A stretch of DNA of 64,000 bases from positions 4,456,001 to 4,520,000 of the forward strand of contig JBBBDQ010000330.1 of assembly GCA_037127315.1 (NCBI GenBank), written 5' to 3'. The DNA is from Ascarosepion bandense. Its lineage: Eukaryota; Mollusca; Cephalopoda; Sepiida; Sepiidae. Under the pieces are notes generated by a model that was given only the letters and a program-made list of their open reading frames with translations, did not search any database and had not been told where the DNA came from. A program made the translations under genes and the position numbers. Below, piece by piece: positions 12,575 to 24,288 of this stretch. The stretch's first letter is position 1, and every line of letters begins with the position of its first letter.

Positions 12575-12921
12575 CCTCCGTGTGTCTGTGTCCGTTAACA
12601 AGATATTTCAAGACCTGCTGGATGGATTCGGATGAAACTTTCAGAAATGATTGGCCTCATGACTTATGAATTGGTTAGATTTTGGGTTCGATTTGGCATG
12701 GGATAAAGTTTCTGTCCCCAAATTTTTTAAAAACTATTTTTCGTATCTTTCATGGTTTATTTTAATTGTGCGTTTATTTTTGAGAGCAATCGAGTTCATT
12801 TTCGTATTTTCATTCTTCAGCGCGGTTAAGTTTATTGCTGTTATTCTCATTTTAATAGTCATCTCTTGCTAATCACTGAGATGATGTTGGATTGGCGGAG
12901 GTTTCAGTCTGAGTGGACTTG
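12575..12921 (+). mobile_element. Second short Helitron-like insertion in the LINE
   Basis: About 347 bases interrupt the LINE between its endonuclease/linker and RT. The insert starts CCTCCGTGTGTCTGTGTCC and ends GTGGACTTG next to a host T. It contains GATGGATTCGGATGAAACTT and a GGCGGAGG near the 3' end, features I associate with a widespread non-autonomous family that normally ends in CTAGT. The termini here (CC instead of TC, CTTG instead of CTAG) are mutated, so the class call is less certain than for the neighbouring insert. Confidence 0.5.
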
Positions 12922-13660
12922 TTTATGCATACCTACTTTATCTGTGATAACTAGTCTATTTCTGCACATTTTTCGTTGAACCATTTTTCTTTAGCCTGGA
13001 TGCATTTGTTCCTTATTTGCTTGTGTAGTTTTCTGTATTTCATTCATGATTTGGCATGATTTTCTACCTCCTTTACATCATGTCGAGAAACTCATTTGTG
13101 CACCATTCGTTTTTCGTACGTCCAGTTTCTTTTGGGATGATATTTGCTGATGCCAGTAAAGCTTATTAGTGTTTACCATTTTCAGTTTCTGTTTTGTCCC
13201 TGGTATCTTTTCGCACTGTCCATATATTGTTTCTTCAGATTCGGGTCATTCAGAAGTCTGTTGTATTGCAATTTAGGTGCTGCGTTATACTACTTCAGTT
13301 TCTGTAGTTTCATTCTTCGTTTACATGTAACAGGGAGGTGGTCACTTCCGTAGTCGGCACTTGGATAGGTTTTGCAGTGGGCAACTGCATTCTTGAAACT
13401 CTTGTTGATATTTATGTAGTCGATAGTCGATTTGGTTTTTAGTTTCTCCTCGTCCATAATCGTCTTGGACGTTTTTAGAACCAGGTGTTTTCTATTACCT
13501 GGTTATGTGCACAATTGAACTCATTTTTGTCCGCATTCGTTGTGAGTTCCTAGTCTGAATTTTCCAGATATTTTCCCCTTCCTTCTCCTTGCCTACTTTG
13601 GCATTCCATGTATCATTACAAAATATGTCCACATTCAAGGGAATCATTACAACTCGGCAG

Positions 13661-14500
13661 TTACCAAAGACATTACAAATTGTAGCATTGTTTCTGAAGT
13701 TACTTTAAAAAAATGAAGGTTACTCTTTTGTACTTAAAACAGGTTTTAGATTGTTTCTAATGTCAGTTTTTTCAGAGAAAATTAATTTCGATTACATTAT
13801 GATTGATATCAGATGAGGGAACAATTTTTAAATCTGGAATTAAAACCTTTTTTTAAAAAAGCTGTTATAGAAATATAGGATACAATGAGATTTGATTAAT
13901 TTAATAATTTCCTGACTGGATTTTGGAAAAAAGTTACTTTTTGCTTAAAATATAGTAAAAAATGCATTTGTTTAGGACACGTCCATTACCTGTAAGAGTT
14001 TAAAGGTCAAGTAAGTGAGTACCGAGTTAACATTCCTCAGCTAAATTCGATGAAAGCACACTACTTGTGTGTGTGTGTGTGTGTGTGCATATAGTAAGCA
14101 CCAAAAAGAGACAACAGGACAGAGGCAGGTATATAGAGGAACAGATTGTACAAAATGCCCAATTGTGTACATCGACGAAACATCCAGAAATCTTACAAAA
14201 GGTTATACGGACATCGTAGAGATATGCTATATAACGATACTTTAAACGCACTAATGAGCTACCGTAAAACATCTAGCCAAAAGTTCGGCTTAGTAAATGC
14301 CAGGAAATAAAAATATTCACTAACAAGAAATGTATTGAGAATGCGCTATTCTTTCAATTCTCGACAATAAACCTAAGAACCAGGCACAGGGATAATATCA
14401 TCGATCATTGCAAAAGCAACACAATTAGGTATACCTGATATATATATATATATTTCTGCTGGCCTGATTATTTACGAGAAATTTTATTACGACAATATGT
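13661..14500. other. Noncoding stretch with a (GT)n tract
   Basis: No gene or element recognised. A (GT)n microsatellite occupies about 14065-14087 and a (TA)n tract about 14440-14452. Confidence 0.6.
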
Positions 14501-14501
14501 G

Positions 14502-14592
14502 TCATTCGGCAGGATTCGAACCTGCGACACCCAACAACATAGGGAATCCACCAATTGATTTGGTGCGTCTTAGACCGCTCGACTACGTATGA
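14502..14592 (-). tRNA. tRNA-like pseudogene (type II, Leu/Ser-like), anticodon position UCA
   Basis: On the minus strand the sequence folds as a class II tRNA. The acceptor stem TCATACG/CGAATGA has one mismatch. The D arm GTCGAGCGGTCTAAGAC includes a good A box, the anticodon stem is CACCA/TGGTG, there is a long variable arm, and the T arm GCAGG-TTCGAAT-CCTGC is perfect and includes the B box. The anticodon loop is AATCAAT, placing UCA (complement of 14556-14558) at positions 34-36, but position 33 is A rather than the near-universal U. Together with the acceptor mismatch this argues for a pseudogene or SINE head rather than a working tRNA. Confidence 0.6.
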
Positions 14593-15689
14593 TTCCACAG
14601 TCTAACCGAGGCTAAATGAAGCCTTATATACACAATTTTCGATTTTTAGCAAATAACCAGATCTGCTATGAATTGTATCGTAATGTAAACAAACAAGGTT
14701 ACGGAAAGTTCTGGAGATTAACGGAATGGAATTAACAACCGACATATTTAATTTGTTTGAACGTTTCAAAATAATGTTCACCTGACACTTGTAAGCAGAC
14801 ACTTGCATCTGAAAATCGCCATCTCTTAGACGCAAAATTCAACTTGGAGTAATCTTCGTTCACATCTAAATGATATGACTATTTAGAGGAATACTAAAGT
14901 CAGGCAATACGCATTGCAATCGAGCAATCAATAACTACCGGCTCAGAGAAAGGCAGAGTTTTACAAGTGTTATTATTCATTTTGCCTGTCAGTCCTGATC
15001 ATTCCCCTTGAAGAGGATGGAAAAATAAACAAAATAAGAAATATACACTTACACAGTTCCTTTTAACTCTTGAAATAAATTAGCGTAGTTTCATTATACC
15101 GCCCCCGTCTATGTTTCTCTTTAAAAAGTAAAAAGCAATATAAGGACATTGAAACGTTTCCCATTTTACAATGATGTCTTGAATATCTCCATTTCCTTCT
15201 TGGAACGGGTGAATTTTTTTTATGAGGGATAGCAGCACTTTCGACCTGAAGATTCTTTTCGGGGAAAATCGATTAACCGATAAACCCCTGTTAAAGTTAG
15301 TAAGTTGCTTCCCTTTTCCACCTGTTCCCTCGTCTCATTCCAGTATTTGATTTGCTTATCAAAATAAATGCACAGAAATAAAAGTTAACGCCAAGATGAC
15401 GACCTGAATGGTCTAAGTTTCAATATTGATCACAAACATTCTATTTCTGCTCTCATAATAAATGATCTGACGTCAATACTCCACTTCTTTCTCTCACTAT
15501 GAGAGGGTAATGGAAAGTTCTCAGCGCGACCAGAAAGAGATTCTGAAACAAATTCTCATATTGAATCATTTGGTTAGATTTGTGGCCAGAGGGTTGGGCC
15601 GAGAAATTTCCAGCAATCCCTGGTAAACGATGTAGTTCAAATGTTTTTATGTGTATTTCGTACACATGATTTTCAAAATTCATTGATTT
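14593..15689. other. Noncoding stretch, nothing recognised
   Basis: No coding region, RNA gene or repeat family was recognised in this interval. Confidence 0.5.
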
Positions 15690-16110
15690 TGTTTGTTGGT
15701 TGGTTTAACAGCATATCAACTCCTTATGGGTTATTTAATGCCGAAATTTAATTCTGTTGAGTGCATTAGTAATTTCTTTTACAAGAAATTTATTATTAGT
15801 AATTTTTGTTTATTTACTGGTAAATTATTGTTTTATTGAAATGTATTGTTGATAATTTTTTTTTTTACTATGAAAATATATTGCTGGTAATTTTACTATA
15901 AACATATATTTTCATAGTGTTTGACCTCAGTTTGGGGTTCACTATTTGCTGATAGCTAGGATCTTAAAAGCTATACCGGGTCAGGGTGGACCTGGGAACA
16001 ACAGCACATAAGAGAGAGTTCTACACCCTTCAAAACCTCCTAATCAGAGAACTTGCAGCCGGTCGTATTTTATTGTCATACTCAGAACGAAAAACAAATC
16101 ATCGGATATG
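15690..16110 (+). repeat. Repeat family B, near-complete copy
   Basis: It starts GTTGGTTGGTTT-AACAGCATATCAACTCC, continues through TTATTTAATGCCG, a T-rich middle, TTTGGGGTTCACTATTTG and GGTGGACCTGGGAACAACAGCA, and ends near a GCAGCCGGTCGTATTTTATTGTCATA stretch. The same ordered landmarks recur at 32335-32690 and 36165-36800, with 5'-end-only copies at 22920, 48768 and 61978. No ORF. It lacks an obvious tRNA head, and I cannot assign it to a class. Confidence 0.65.
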
Positions 16111-16393
16111 TGTGTGTGTGTGTTTCACTCGGACTAGAAAGGGAATCTTTACATACCCACTGAAACCCATCCTGTTACTCCCGCTTCAGTTTTATTTAGC
16201 CTATTAACTGGTAATATTGGTATATAGGTACTTATATAACATTTTCGCTGTTATAGACACACTTACACGCTTTTGCCAAACTTTCATTTTCTACTGTCGG
16301 CGCATATTAGTTCATTATAACCATTATTAGTATTCAATAATATTGCTGATTGTTTCTTATGACTAACCAACAAGATGTATCGCAAAATTAGGA

Positions 16394-16418
16394 AAAAAAA
16401 AAAAAAAAAAAAAAAAAA
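16394..16418 (+). repeat. Poly(A) tract
   Basis: About 24 consecutive A residues; no clear retrocopy could be recognised on its 5' side. Confidence 0.8.
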
Positions 16419-16639
16419 TCACCCCACTCCCCGTATTGACTAATGATTTTCACAGGCTAAATTTGTAGTTATAGACAAAGTTTATCTTAGTTTGGTAAAA
16501 AGAGACAGATACTGAGCACTCAGTGAGGCTCAAACTACCTGTACAATAGTAATTACTAACAAAAAAATAAAAACTCGTTCACAATTATTCAACACAGAGA
16601 TACCCACAATATATGCGTTATTTAGAAATGGAAAGAACA

Positions 16640-17118
16640 TCAGCTTCCAGATAAAGTTCAAACTCTACAAATAGCTGGACGTATCCATTCTCCTCTATGG
16701 GTGTAAAACTTGGACACTCTTGGCTGAGACGAAAAACAGGACCCGGACGTTCGAGAACAAATGCTTAAGAAAGGTCCTTCCGCATCACCTACTGGAAGCC
16801 CCAAAACAATATAGAGAGCAAGACCGAAAGTCTCGTGAGCCGAAATAAATCTCTCCTCGCCAATATTAATCACTGAGAGATGGCATGATAACAGCCTCTG
16901 CAAGACCACCATGTATGTCACTGTTAAATGTGGGCGCAAGCGGAAACAGCAATTCAAGAGCTGATCAGACAAAATCAAAAAGCGGACGGGCATGACAATG
17001 CTGGAAGTGCCGAGAGCCATCGCCAACCGAGCATCCTAGAGGAGGTTGGCTTATTCCTCCACCCTTCGGTATCTTCGATGATTGAAGAAGTTGAGACTGA
17101 TGATAATGATTATTTATG
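16640..17118 (+). pseudogene. LINE C-terminal fragment (third family)
   Basis: Across shifted frames the plus strand encodes C-terminal LINE blocks: C-K-T-W-T-L-L-A-E-T near 16710, F-E-N-K-C-L-R near 16755, H-D-S-L-C-K-T-T near 16890, and K-K-R-T-G-M-T-M near 16980, ending in an acidic tail with a stop at about 17118. This is the region after the RT catalytic core in LINEs with a C-E-T-W-T-L motif. Several frameshifts make it a dead fragment. Open frames on the other strand here are shadows. Confidence 0.75.
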
Positions 17119-17142
17119 AAAAATAAAAAATACATAATATTA

Positions 17143-17178
<36 letters not shown>
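17143..17178 (+). repeat. (TC)n-(TA)n compound microsatellite
   Basis: CT dinucleotides run into TA dinucleotides immediately 5' of a small fold-back sequence. Confidence 0.85.
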
Positions 17179-17187
17179 ATGTTTGCG

Positions 17188-17392
17188 TGTGAAGCTGAAA
17201 AGTGTGAGAAATCGTGAACTTTTGTTTAAAGTGTAGATTTATTGTTATTAATAATATTTATATTTTGTAAGCGTTCTTCATTTTTGCGATACAAATATAA
17301 TTACAGACTCTTAATGTATTACACAAAAGATAAATAATAAATATACACTTTAAACAAAACGTTTGCAACTTCTCACACTTTTCACCTATACC
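17188..17392. repeat. Small fold-back (MITE-like) repeat
   Basis: The left arm (about 17188-17241) contains GAAAAGTGTGAGAA and TTTGTTTAAAGTGTA; the right arm (about 17336-17392) is its reverse complement with a few differences (TACACTTTAAACAAAA and TTCTCACACTTTTC). The spacer is about 95 bases, AT-rich and non-coding. TA microsatellites flank both sides. Confidence 0.65.
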
Positions 17393-17542
17393 GATTTCTC
17401 TCATTGGAACAACCCCTATTTCTGTTTTCAATATATATATATATATATCAGTGGAGAGTATTTCAAAGTAGCAAGGTGCACATTGATTAGCCCATAAAAA
17501 TTATTCTGTATAAAATTCATTACCTTTTTACTTTTTAATAAG

Positions 17543-18215
17543 TTCACCACATCCAAGGTATTAAAGCCACTGAGACATACTGGGTATGGAAGAATTAGCA
17601 AACAAATATCGCTCAGGAGCGAGTACAGAAGAAGAGTACTCAGGAGAACATTGCATTTAAATTTTTGAAGATTAAAGTTTGCTGAAAAGCGTGGAGTCGG
17701 AAGGGAGTTCCACAAGCGAGCAGTACAAGAAAAACTGTTAGCATAAAACAGTTAAATCTAGCCAGCTCAAATGTAAATTGAGGAGATCTTGCGATCTAGT
17801 CCTGCGCTTAAATTTATAAAGTCTAGGTGCTATAACCAAAAGCTTATCCGATCAATTACAATGAAAGTATTTACAGAAAAGACCCAGGGTGGCAACTTTA
17901 CGGCGGTAGGAGAGTGACTAAAGCTTAGATGCAAGATCAGGACCAATAATATTGCAGATTCTTCTTTGCGTTTTATCAAGGATTTCCAGATATATAGCAG
18001 GAACACCGGACTATATGTGGCAGCAATATTCTAAGCATGGACGAATGATAGACATAGATATGTAAATACATATTCTGGAGAGAAAGAAAAATGTCTAGCA
18101 AGACACCGTGAAACAACTTTTTTAGCAGCTGATCTAGGAATGGATTCAATATAGTCTTCCCACTTCATATCAATCGAAAATGTTAACCCTAGAATGCACA
18201 GCGAGTCACTCTACT
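17543..18215 (-). pseudogene. LINE family 1 3' end, 5'-truncated
   Basis: The minus strand carries L-G-L-T-F-S-I-D-M-K-W and Y-I-E-S-I-P near 18130-18180, R-L-W-N-S-L-P near 17700 and F-N-L-Q-K-F-K-C near 17660, then the family 3' end (CCAAGGTATTAAAGCCACTG at about 17553 on the plus strand). It is the same family as 8366-9190, with frameshifts; the RT core is missing. Confidence 0.8.
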
Positions 18216-18579
18216 TTATCTATTTGTTAATTTTAAGGTATTTTTCTAAAGATTGTATCAACAGTACTTGTGGGAGACTCAGTGATTCTATACCTTTAGT
18301 AATAATCACTTAAAACTTGTAAGCGAACATTCAACTTTGAAAATCTGTACTTTTAATAAGCAAACTTTAATTTGGAGTAATCTCCTTTCGCAACATGTCT
18401 TCTTGATTAGTAATTTTGTGAAAAAAAACTTGTTTCCGTTTGGTTTCACAAATTCATTTTGGGTTTTGTCAATCTTTTTTCATTGTTTTTTTTTTTTTAA
18501 TTACAAGTCGTCAGATAATCTACAACTGATGGATTGTCGGTTTCGTTTGATTTGGATGATTTCCGAAACGTAGCTTAGA

Positions 18580-18840
18580 TATGGCACAAGGTCAAAAGTA
18601 TGAGACTCAGCTCCCAGTGAAGATCGAACTCACTACTCAATCGTAATTCCTCCAGTGAAACAAGCTTCGTAACACTTACACTACGTCGAAGTGCCTCAAA
18701 AATCTTTCTAAGCGTAGCTTGGATTTGACACAAGGCCGAAAGCATGTGGCACACAGCGAGTATTGAACTTGCTATTCAGTCATAAGTGATTCAGCGGACA
18801 AGTGTGTTAACCATTATATCCTATCGGACTCCTCGAAGAT
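18580..18840 (-). repeat. Tandem pair of tRNA-like SINE units
   Basis: Two related units lie in tandem (about 18580-18705 and 18712-18840), sharing GTAGCTT-GAT-TG-CACAAGG-C-AAAG-ATG at the start and a CGAGT/GATCGAACTCAC box-B-like motif. Each unit has TACACTACGTCGAAG or an equivalent A-box-like end. The two have diverged considerably. They look like SINE heads derived from a tRNA rather than functional tRNAs. Confidence 0.45.
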
Positions 18841-19539
18841 TTGTTTGATTATGATAGGTGGATGCTTGTCAGAAGTTGTTTCGAAGATAGGACTGAATTT
18901 TTTAAAAACTACTGTAAGGTTCGACGATACATTCTATAGACCTTTTGATTCGCGAGGAGAAAGATTTTTTTTCAAGAAAATGCTGACAAAATATTGATCA
19001 ACTGGACACACTTTCAAAAACTAGTCAACCAGCTTTTCTACCATTTTGAAGAAAAAAAAGCGACATTTCTTTGAGTGTGTAGACATAAAAAAGTTTGTAG
19101 AATTTATTTGCCGAAACATTGTAATAATTACAAACGCAAAATAAAAACAGTTTAGTAGTTCTGTATTATTTAAAATTTATCTAATATTATCTAAAATTTC
19201 TGGCTTTAAATAGCCTGCCATAGATAAGCCGTAAAAAAAACAAAACAATTTGAGTGTTAATTATCGTCGGTCAAATGGGTATATGCAATGGCCTAGGGAT
19301 ATTCTCCGAAAGTGTACGCTATATTCGCGTCTGGATGTTTTAAGTATCTTCTTACTGAAGTGAGTGCTCATAAATACCACCTATCAGAAGGTTCTTTCCC
19401 ACGCATGCATGTGTTCACACAGCACTGACTTCTTTGGACGAAATTCGGCCTTAGGCATGTCTAGCAGTGGTTAATTTTCTTTGTCCACAATAAAGTCTCT
19501 ATTTGCTGGTTATAAATGGTTATTTAATTCCGGTGCTTA
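18841..19539. other. Noncoding stretch, nothing recognised
   Basis: AT-rich sequence with no supported gene or repeat. Confidence 0.5.
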
Positions 19540-19645
19540 GTGAAAGCCTTATAGCACGGTCTTGCGAAAGTTAAAATTTTACTGAATTTTTACAAATTGT
19601 ATATGAACAAGACGGTACAAGCATATCATTACTAAATTATTGTGC

Positions 19646-19680
<35 letters not shown>

Positions 19681-19860
19681 AACCTTTTCTTCAAAGAGAA
19701 TTTATGGTGAACAATTTAGCCATATTACGATGCAATATATTATACAATGAAGTAGCTTTAGTGTGATTTTAATAAACAATGCCAATTTAAAGCGTTTAAA
19801 ATTTGTGCCCAACAGTATTGTACACTTATCTATTCTTTGTTTTTATTAATCATGATCTAA
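19540..19860 (+). repeat. Repeat family D, copy without LINE
   Basis: This matches both flanks of the LINE insertion at 8366-9190 but has no LINE at the corresponding point; instead about 70-80 bases of its own sequence and a poly(A) run (about 19649-19678) are present. Non-coding. Confidence 0.55.
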
Positions 19861-21374
19861 TAAATGTTATTGAATAGCCTTTTTTGTGTAATTTTGTGGT
19901 GAGCGTCGGCTATGCTTGTGAACGGCCTTGTGCCAAATATAATCGAGCCCCACCTCCCGACAATGAAAGAATATTCATGTGGAACATTCATGAACAAGAA
20001 TACAAAAGTCTTGTTTGTATTAATAAATGTAAAATTTAAAGTTAGAAGTTGACATTAATTTGTCGTTTTAAGATATTTGTGTTGAAAGTTTGCATAAAGT
20101 CTTTTCCTTGTGAGTGTGTTTTTAGAGTTCCCTTTTCTTAGTCGGTAGTATGATGTGAAATGGATTTGTGAAAGAAAAGACACGTCTCTGTTTCGGTGTG
20201 TGTGTGTGTGTGTTTAACAGTAGTAAAGGAAAAGCTACGTCCTTAGTGAAAAAGAGGACGGAAATGATCTTCAGTAAATGAGTAGAAGGAAAATCAACGA
20301 AATCTAGTAAGAAAGTAAAGGTGAGAGAGTAAATAAAAATGCATGTAGCCTAGAAGAGTCTGCTCTCTGACTGGCAAGCGAAAATTCACCCTATGTGTTT
20401 TTGTCAGATAGAATCGGATAAATTTCTAGATTTTTTTAATCTAAATCCTGATTGGTTAATAAATGAGAAATTTTATCCAATTAATTTTCATAGACGTCCG
20501 CACACGGTAAAATTTGGTAAGCCAACTGTCTCATGGAAAAAGCTTTTTATTGCTGAATAAATAAATGTATAGTTTTTTTTTCAATTGGCCCATGAAAAGG
20601 TGTAGGTGTGTCTAAGCTCAGATTTTGTGTACAATCAGATTTTAGGAATCTGACAATCTTTTACAATTTTTTTTCTTTTTACAGTTTTTGCTTATCGAAT
20701 ACAGCAAAAACTGCTTATTTTGCTTGTGGTGATTTCTAATTACTATTCTGGTTTGAATATATTTTCAAGTCAATGAAAATAATACAAAAGATATCGACTT
20801 TATTTATGATTTATTCTTGGAATAATAAATTTCTGAAGTCTGTAAGCAAAAAGCTGCGGAAATTAGTTATTTTCGTACATTTTTTCAGACGATCTTTAAA
20901 ACTAATTAATCAAAAATTGGTAATAAAAGCTACGAATCTAATGTTTTGTGTCAGCACATCAAACCTCAGCTTTCACACTCAGTACAATGTTGATTTTCTG
21001 AAAAAAGTGAAAAATCAACCAGCCCTACTGGTACAGTTCAAAAGCTAAAGGACATCATCCACTCAAAAGATATAGCTATTTATCCAGTCTGAAGCAGATA
21101 TTATTCATACTTTTGTGTTTTTAAAGTATTGCAAAACATTGAAATGATATCGTTCCTTCAGTTCTAACAACAGATTTTGTTTTCCAGGCACTTCAAGCAA
21201 TCTAAGAATCCATTTATTTCCTGGGAAGAAGCGAATTTTTTAAAAGTTTTATCTGCGCACTCGATTATTGCGAAGCTCTTTGCTAAGCAAGAAACCTGCT
21301 TCTGAGTGACGTAAACAAATAATGCAGTTTAAATTGTGGCCATGGAGACACTTTATAGATGTTGGGCAAGAACC

Positions 21375-21405
<31 letters not shown>

Positions 21406-22918
21406 CTGTATTATTATCAAATGTGTTCTTTTCATTATTTGGAAATATTCCATTGATATTTATAGGTTATTGTTTTTAGTCGACAGATCATTTCCAAGGT
21501 GTCCTCTAAAATGATGAATGATGAAGTTTACTAGATAGTATCGAAGAAGAATAGTATTGAATTAAGTAGCGAACAGGATATTTTTATAACATCTCTTTAA
21601 TGCTATAAATAGAGATCAAGTTTATTTACTTGTCAGAAAAAAAATGTAAAGAGATTTATTAGAAAAAGACATACGGGGGAGAATCCGAAGGTATTAATTT
21701 GGGGAGGAAGGGTCGTATTGACCGTGATACAAAGAGATTGTGGGCATATAATTAAGAGACAGACACAAATGCAAAGTTGATATATATGAGGACCGCTCGA
21801 AATGTAATTCCCGTTCTTTAATTGCAATAGATTTAATAGTATGAATACACGAAGCATACGAAAATGAACACAAAAATCCCAGGATTACAAATGTAGTTTT
21901 CAACAATTTCTTTCTGTAATTCTGGTAAGCGGGTCACCCACGAAAAGTAATGGCTGTTCTTTAATTACAACAGATGAATTCACTGTAAAAAAACGTAAAA
22001 CATCAAAAGGGAAACAAAAGTTTCAAGATTCCAAACCTTGTCGCTAACAGTCTCTTTCTTTCTTTCTTAAACTTTGTATACCATTAAATTAAGAGCATGT
22101 ATGCAATATACAGAAACTTTTTACAACTTCTGTAAGCCATTAGGGTCGTAAGGAGACATTTACCCCAGCCGTAGCAGCAGCGGATGTGTCTAAGTCAAAG
22201 TAATCTGATGAAGCCTAGTTTTGAATTCAGATTTGTTCTTTTCGTGGTGTGGTTGCCACGTAAGGCTAGAGACTAAACTGTGCCCTACCGCTAAATCCAT
22301 ATCTGTAGGGAGAAAAAATGGATTTATACCTTTCTTGAGGGTAGGTACCTCCACAAAATCGCTGAAAAAACAGCATAGTCAGAAGGGAAAAGGTCCCAAA
22401 CTAAATAAAACAAAGTTCTATGGGCAAAAAGTTTATATTACCATTAAGAGGATAGAACAAAGCGTTTTTAAATATTTTAAAAATTGTTTAATTATTTCTA
22501 ACACGTTCGAAATTGTTGTAACAATGTTGTAGAAAGTCTTTTTTATTACGTAAGCGCGATATCCAAATTGCCGCTATTTTATTAAGTAAACAAACGTAAT
22601 TGTTACGCAATGCACTTTTTTGGCCGTGAAAGACATTAATTTGGAAATTCTTGCATAAATCAAATAATGGTTGGATTTTGATGAAAACTTCAGGACTTAT
22701 TCCTAATTAACCGAAATCAATGTTGAAATAATTATTTTGTATAAAATATTGGTAAAAATATTTTTTTTTACATATGTTACCCCCCACCAACGGCCGAAAC
22801 ACCGTACAAATGGCAACCAAGATGAGGACAATAGTCCGAATAATGTAAATAGGGTAAATCCATTTTTGTATTCAATCGTGAAAGCAGAGTAACATGTCAT
22901 TATTACTTCAATTAAAAT
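19861..22918. other. AT-rich noncoding stretch
   Basis: No supported gene. It holds a (GT)n tract at about 20197-20213, an (ATT)n tract at about 21378-21405, and scattered short open frames without recognisable domains. A 103-codon frame at 22221-22532 shows no domain and low-complexity Lys content, and I do not call it a gene. The fragment at 22770-22890 (ACGGCCGAAAC, GATGAGGACAATAGTC) resembles repeat C. Confidence 0.5.
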
Positions 22919-22975
22919 TAAAGTTCGGCATTAAATGACCTATGAGGAGTTGATATGCCATTAAAACAAAAACTT
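22919..22975 (-). repeat. Repeat family B, 5' end only
   Basis: Reverse complement of the family B start: GGCATTAAATGACCTATGAG and GTTGATATGCCATTAAAAC correspond to the opening of the copy at 15690. Confidence 0.5.
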
Positions 22976-23173
22976 TATGAACTCAAAATAAAATAAATAA
23001 AGAAAAAAATATCAGGTACATTTTTGCTTTCAACATGCGTTCAAAGGAGCAGCCATTTTGCAAGAGAATTATGGGTAAGAATGAAGAAAATAATTCTGTT
23101 GACCCCACTCAATTCCCGCTTCTAGACAACTTTTGGTTTTCTGTCTGAGTTTTTCAGATGCGGAGTTATCCTT

Positions 23174-23700
23174 ATTTACACTATTTATATTCGGACTATT
23201 GCCCTCATCTTTGTTGTTATCTTAATGTTTCGGCCGATGTACTCTCGTGGCTTTCCTCAAGTGTATATCGATCTGAGTAACCTACAGAGAATTCTGAACT
23301 GAACACTTTATTTAATCTATGCGGATAAACTGTTCTCATTCCACTGCCCATGTCTAGGGATATCTCGTCTAGTTCTTATTTTTAGTATTGCTCACTTATC
23401 GCTTGCTTGTTTCTACTAAGTCCAAGTACACAAAGATTGAACTCGCAATCACTGTCACCAATTTCACGAACGAATGCTTTAGTCGGTACTGAAAATAAGA
23501 ACTAGATGATATGCCTAGATATGAGTAGTGAAACGAGAATAGTCTGCCCTCGTATATTACATAAAGGGTTCAGCTCAGAATTCTCTGTAGGTCACCCAGG
23601 TCGATATACATTCGAGGAAGGCCGGGGAGCACAACGGCCGAAACGTTATGATAACGACAAAGATGAGGACAATAGTCTGAATATAGATAGCGTAAATAAT
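23174..23700. repeat. Fold-back repeat family C, about 215-bp arms
   Basis: The left arm (23174-23390) and right arm (23484-23700) are imperfect reverse complements over nearly their whole length. Both contain ATATTC-GACTATTG-CCTCATCTTTG, GTTTCGGCCG-TGT, CCTACAGAGAATTCTGA and CTAGTTCTTATTTT in the mirrored order. The spacer of about 93 bases holds a tRNA-like box-B motif (GATTGAACTCGC). No ORF. The structure fits a fold-back or MITE-type element, or a head-to-head duplication of one repeat. Confidence 0.75.
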
Positions 23701-23967
23701 ATACGGTTTATAGCTTAAAAAACAGAAATTATGACTAATGCTTTTAAAATTAAATTAAAACAGGCATAACGTTTTGATATATCATCTGTGGAGAAGTATT
23801 GTTTAGATTGATATTTCTAAAGAATAAATGGATTTTATTTTACATATATTTATAACTGTAAGCGATATTTTTCGTGGATAATAAAATACTAAATTAATAT
23901 GAATAGCATGAGATAGTGAAGACATTGAGACAGACACGATTACAGTCAAAAGGACTTTAGTATCAAC

Positions 23968-24250
23968 CATGGATGTGCGTTGTGGTGCAATGGATATCAG
24001 AATTGAATGAGAGCCGAGTTCGAATTTCAGTCGAATTCGTTTTATGCATTTACGCACAAATACCATTGGGAAACGTATTGATCCATCTTTTCTCCCTCTA
24101 CCCATGGGTTGAATACCAGGTCAAATTGGGTTTTATAACCTTGATCAGCAACCGTTCTACCGCAAAATGTAATGGTAACTTACTGCGGAAAAAATCTTCT
24201 GCCTCGTCAGTCATGTCAGTCTCGAAAGAGACATGATCGTGGTCATTTGA
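23968..24250 (+). repeat. tRNA-derived SINE (family S), near full-length
   Basis: The tRNA-like head begins GTGCGTTGTGGTGCAATGG (A-box region) and has box B GAGTTCGAATTTC. The body follows with the family landmarks TTTACGCACAAATACC-TTGGGAAA, CCATGGGTTGAATA, GGGTTTTATA-CCTTG, CGCA-AATGTAATGG and TCAGTCATGTC...GACATGATCG. The same body recurs at 28628, 34480, 35765, 42437(-), 58522 and 62165(-), here more diverged than at 58522. Confidence 0.8.
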
Positions 24251-24288
24251 TGCTATACTCTATTTTAGTTTTCGTTCAGTCTTTTTGT

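Larger units (their letters stand above)
10275..13660 (-). pseudogene. LINE family 2: endonuclease and reverse transcriptase remnant
   Basis: This is the longest retroelement in the window, read on the minus strand. From about 13600 to 12950 there are blocks of an AP-like endonuclease and linker (for example K-S-T-I-D-Y-I-N-K and A-K-E-K-W-F-N-E-K-C-A-E-I). From about 12500 the RT begins (K-R-N-K-T-A-R-S-D-G-I-V-I-E-M-L), followed by S-R-S-I-F-I-A-L-P, a D-L-F-N block split by an insertion, T-E-A-I-L-R-E-L-E, a Y-V-D-D catalytic box near 11000, and the C-terminal L-E-A-T-E-M-W-F-Y-R near 10600. Frameshifts and stops are scattered throughout, so it is inactive. Two Helitron-type insertions (11091-11818 and 12575-12921) lie inside it. 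Confidence 0.85.

Noticed and set aside
16658..17026. 122-codon minus-strand frame
   Set aside because: Antisense of a LINE fragment with recognisable plus-strand blocks.
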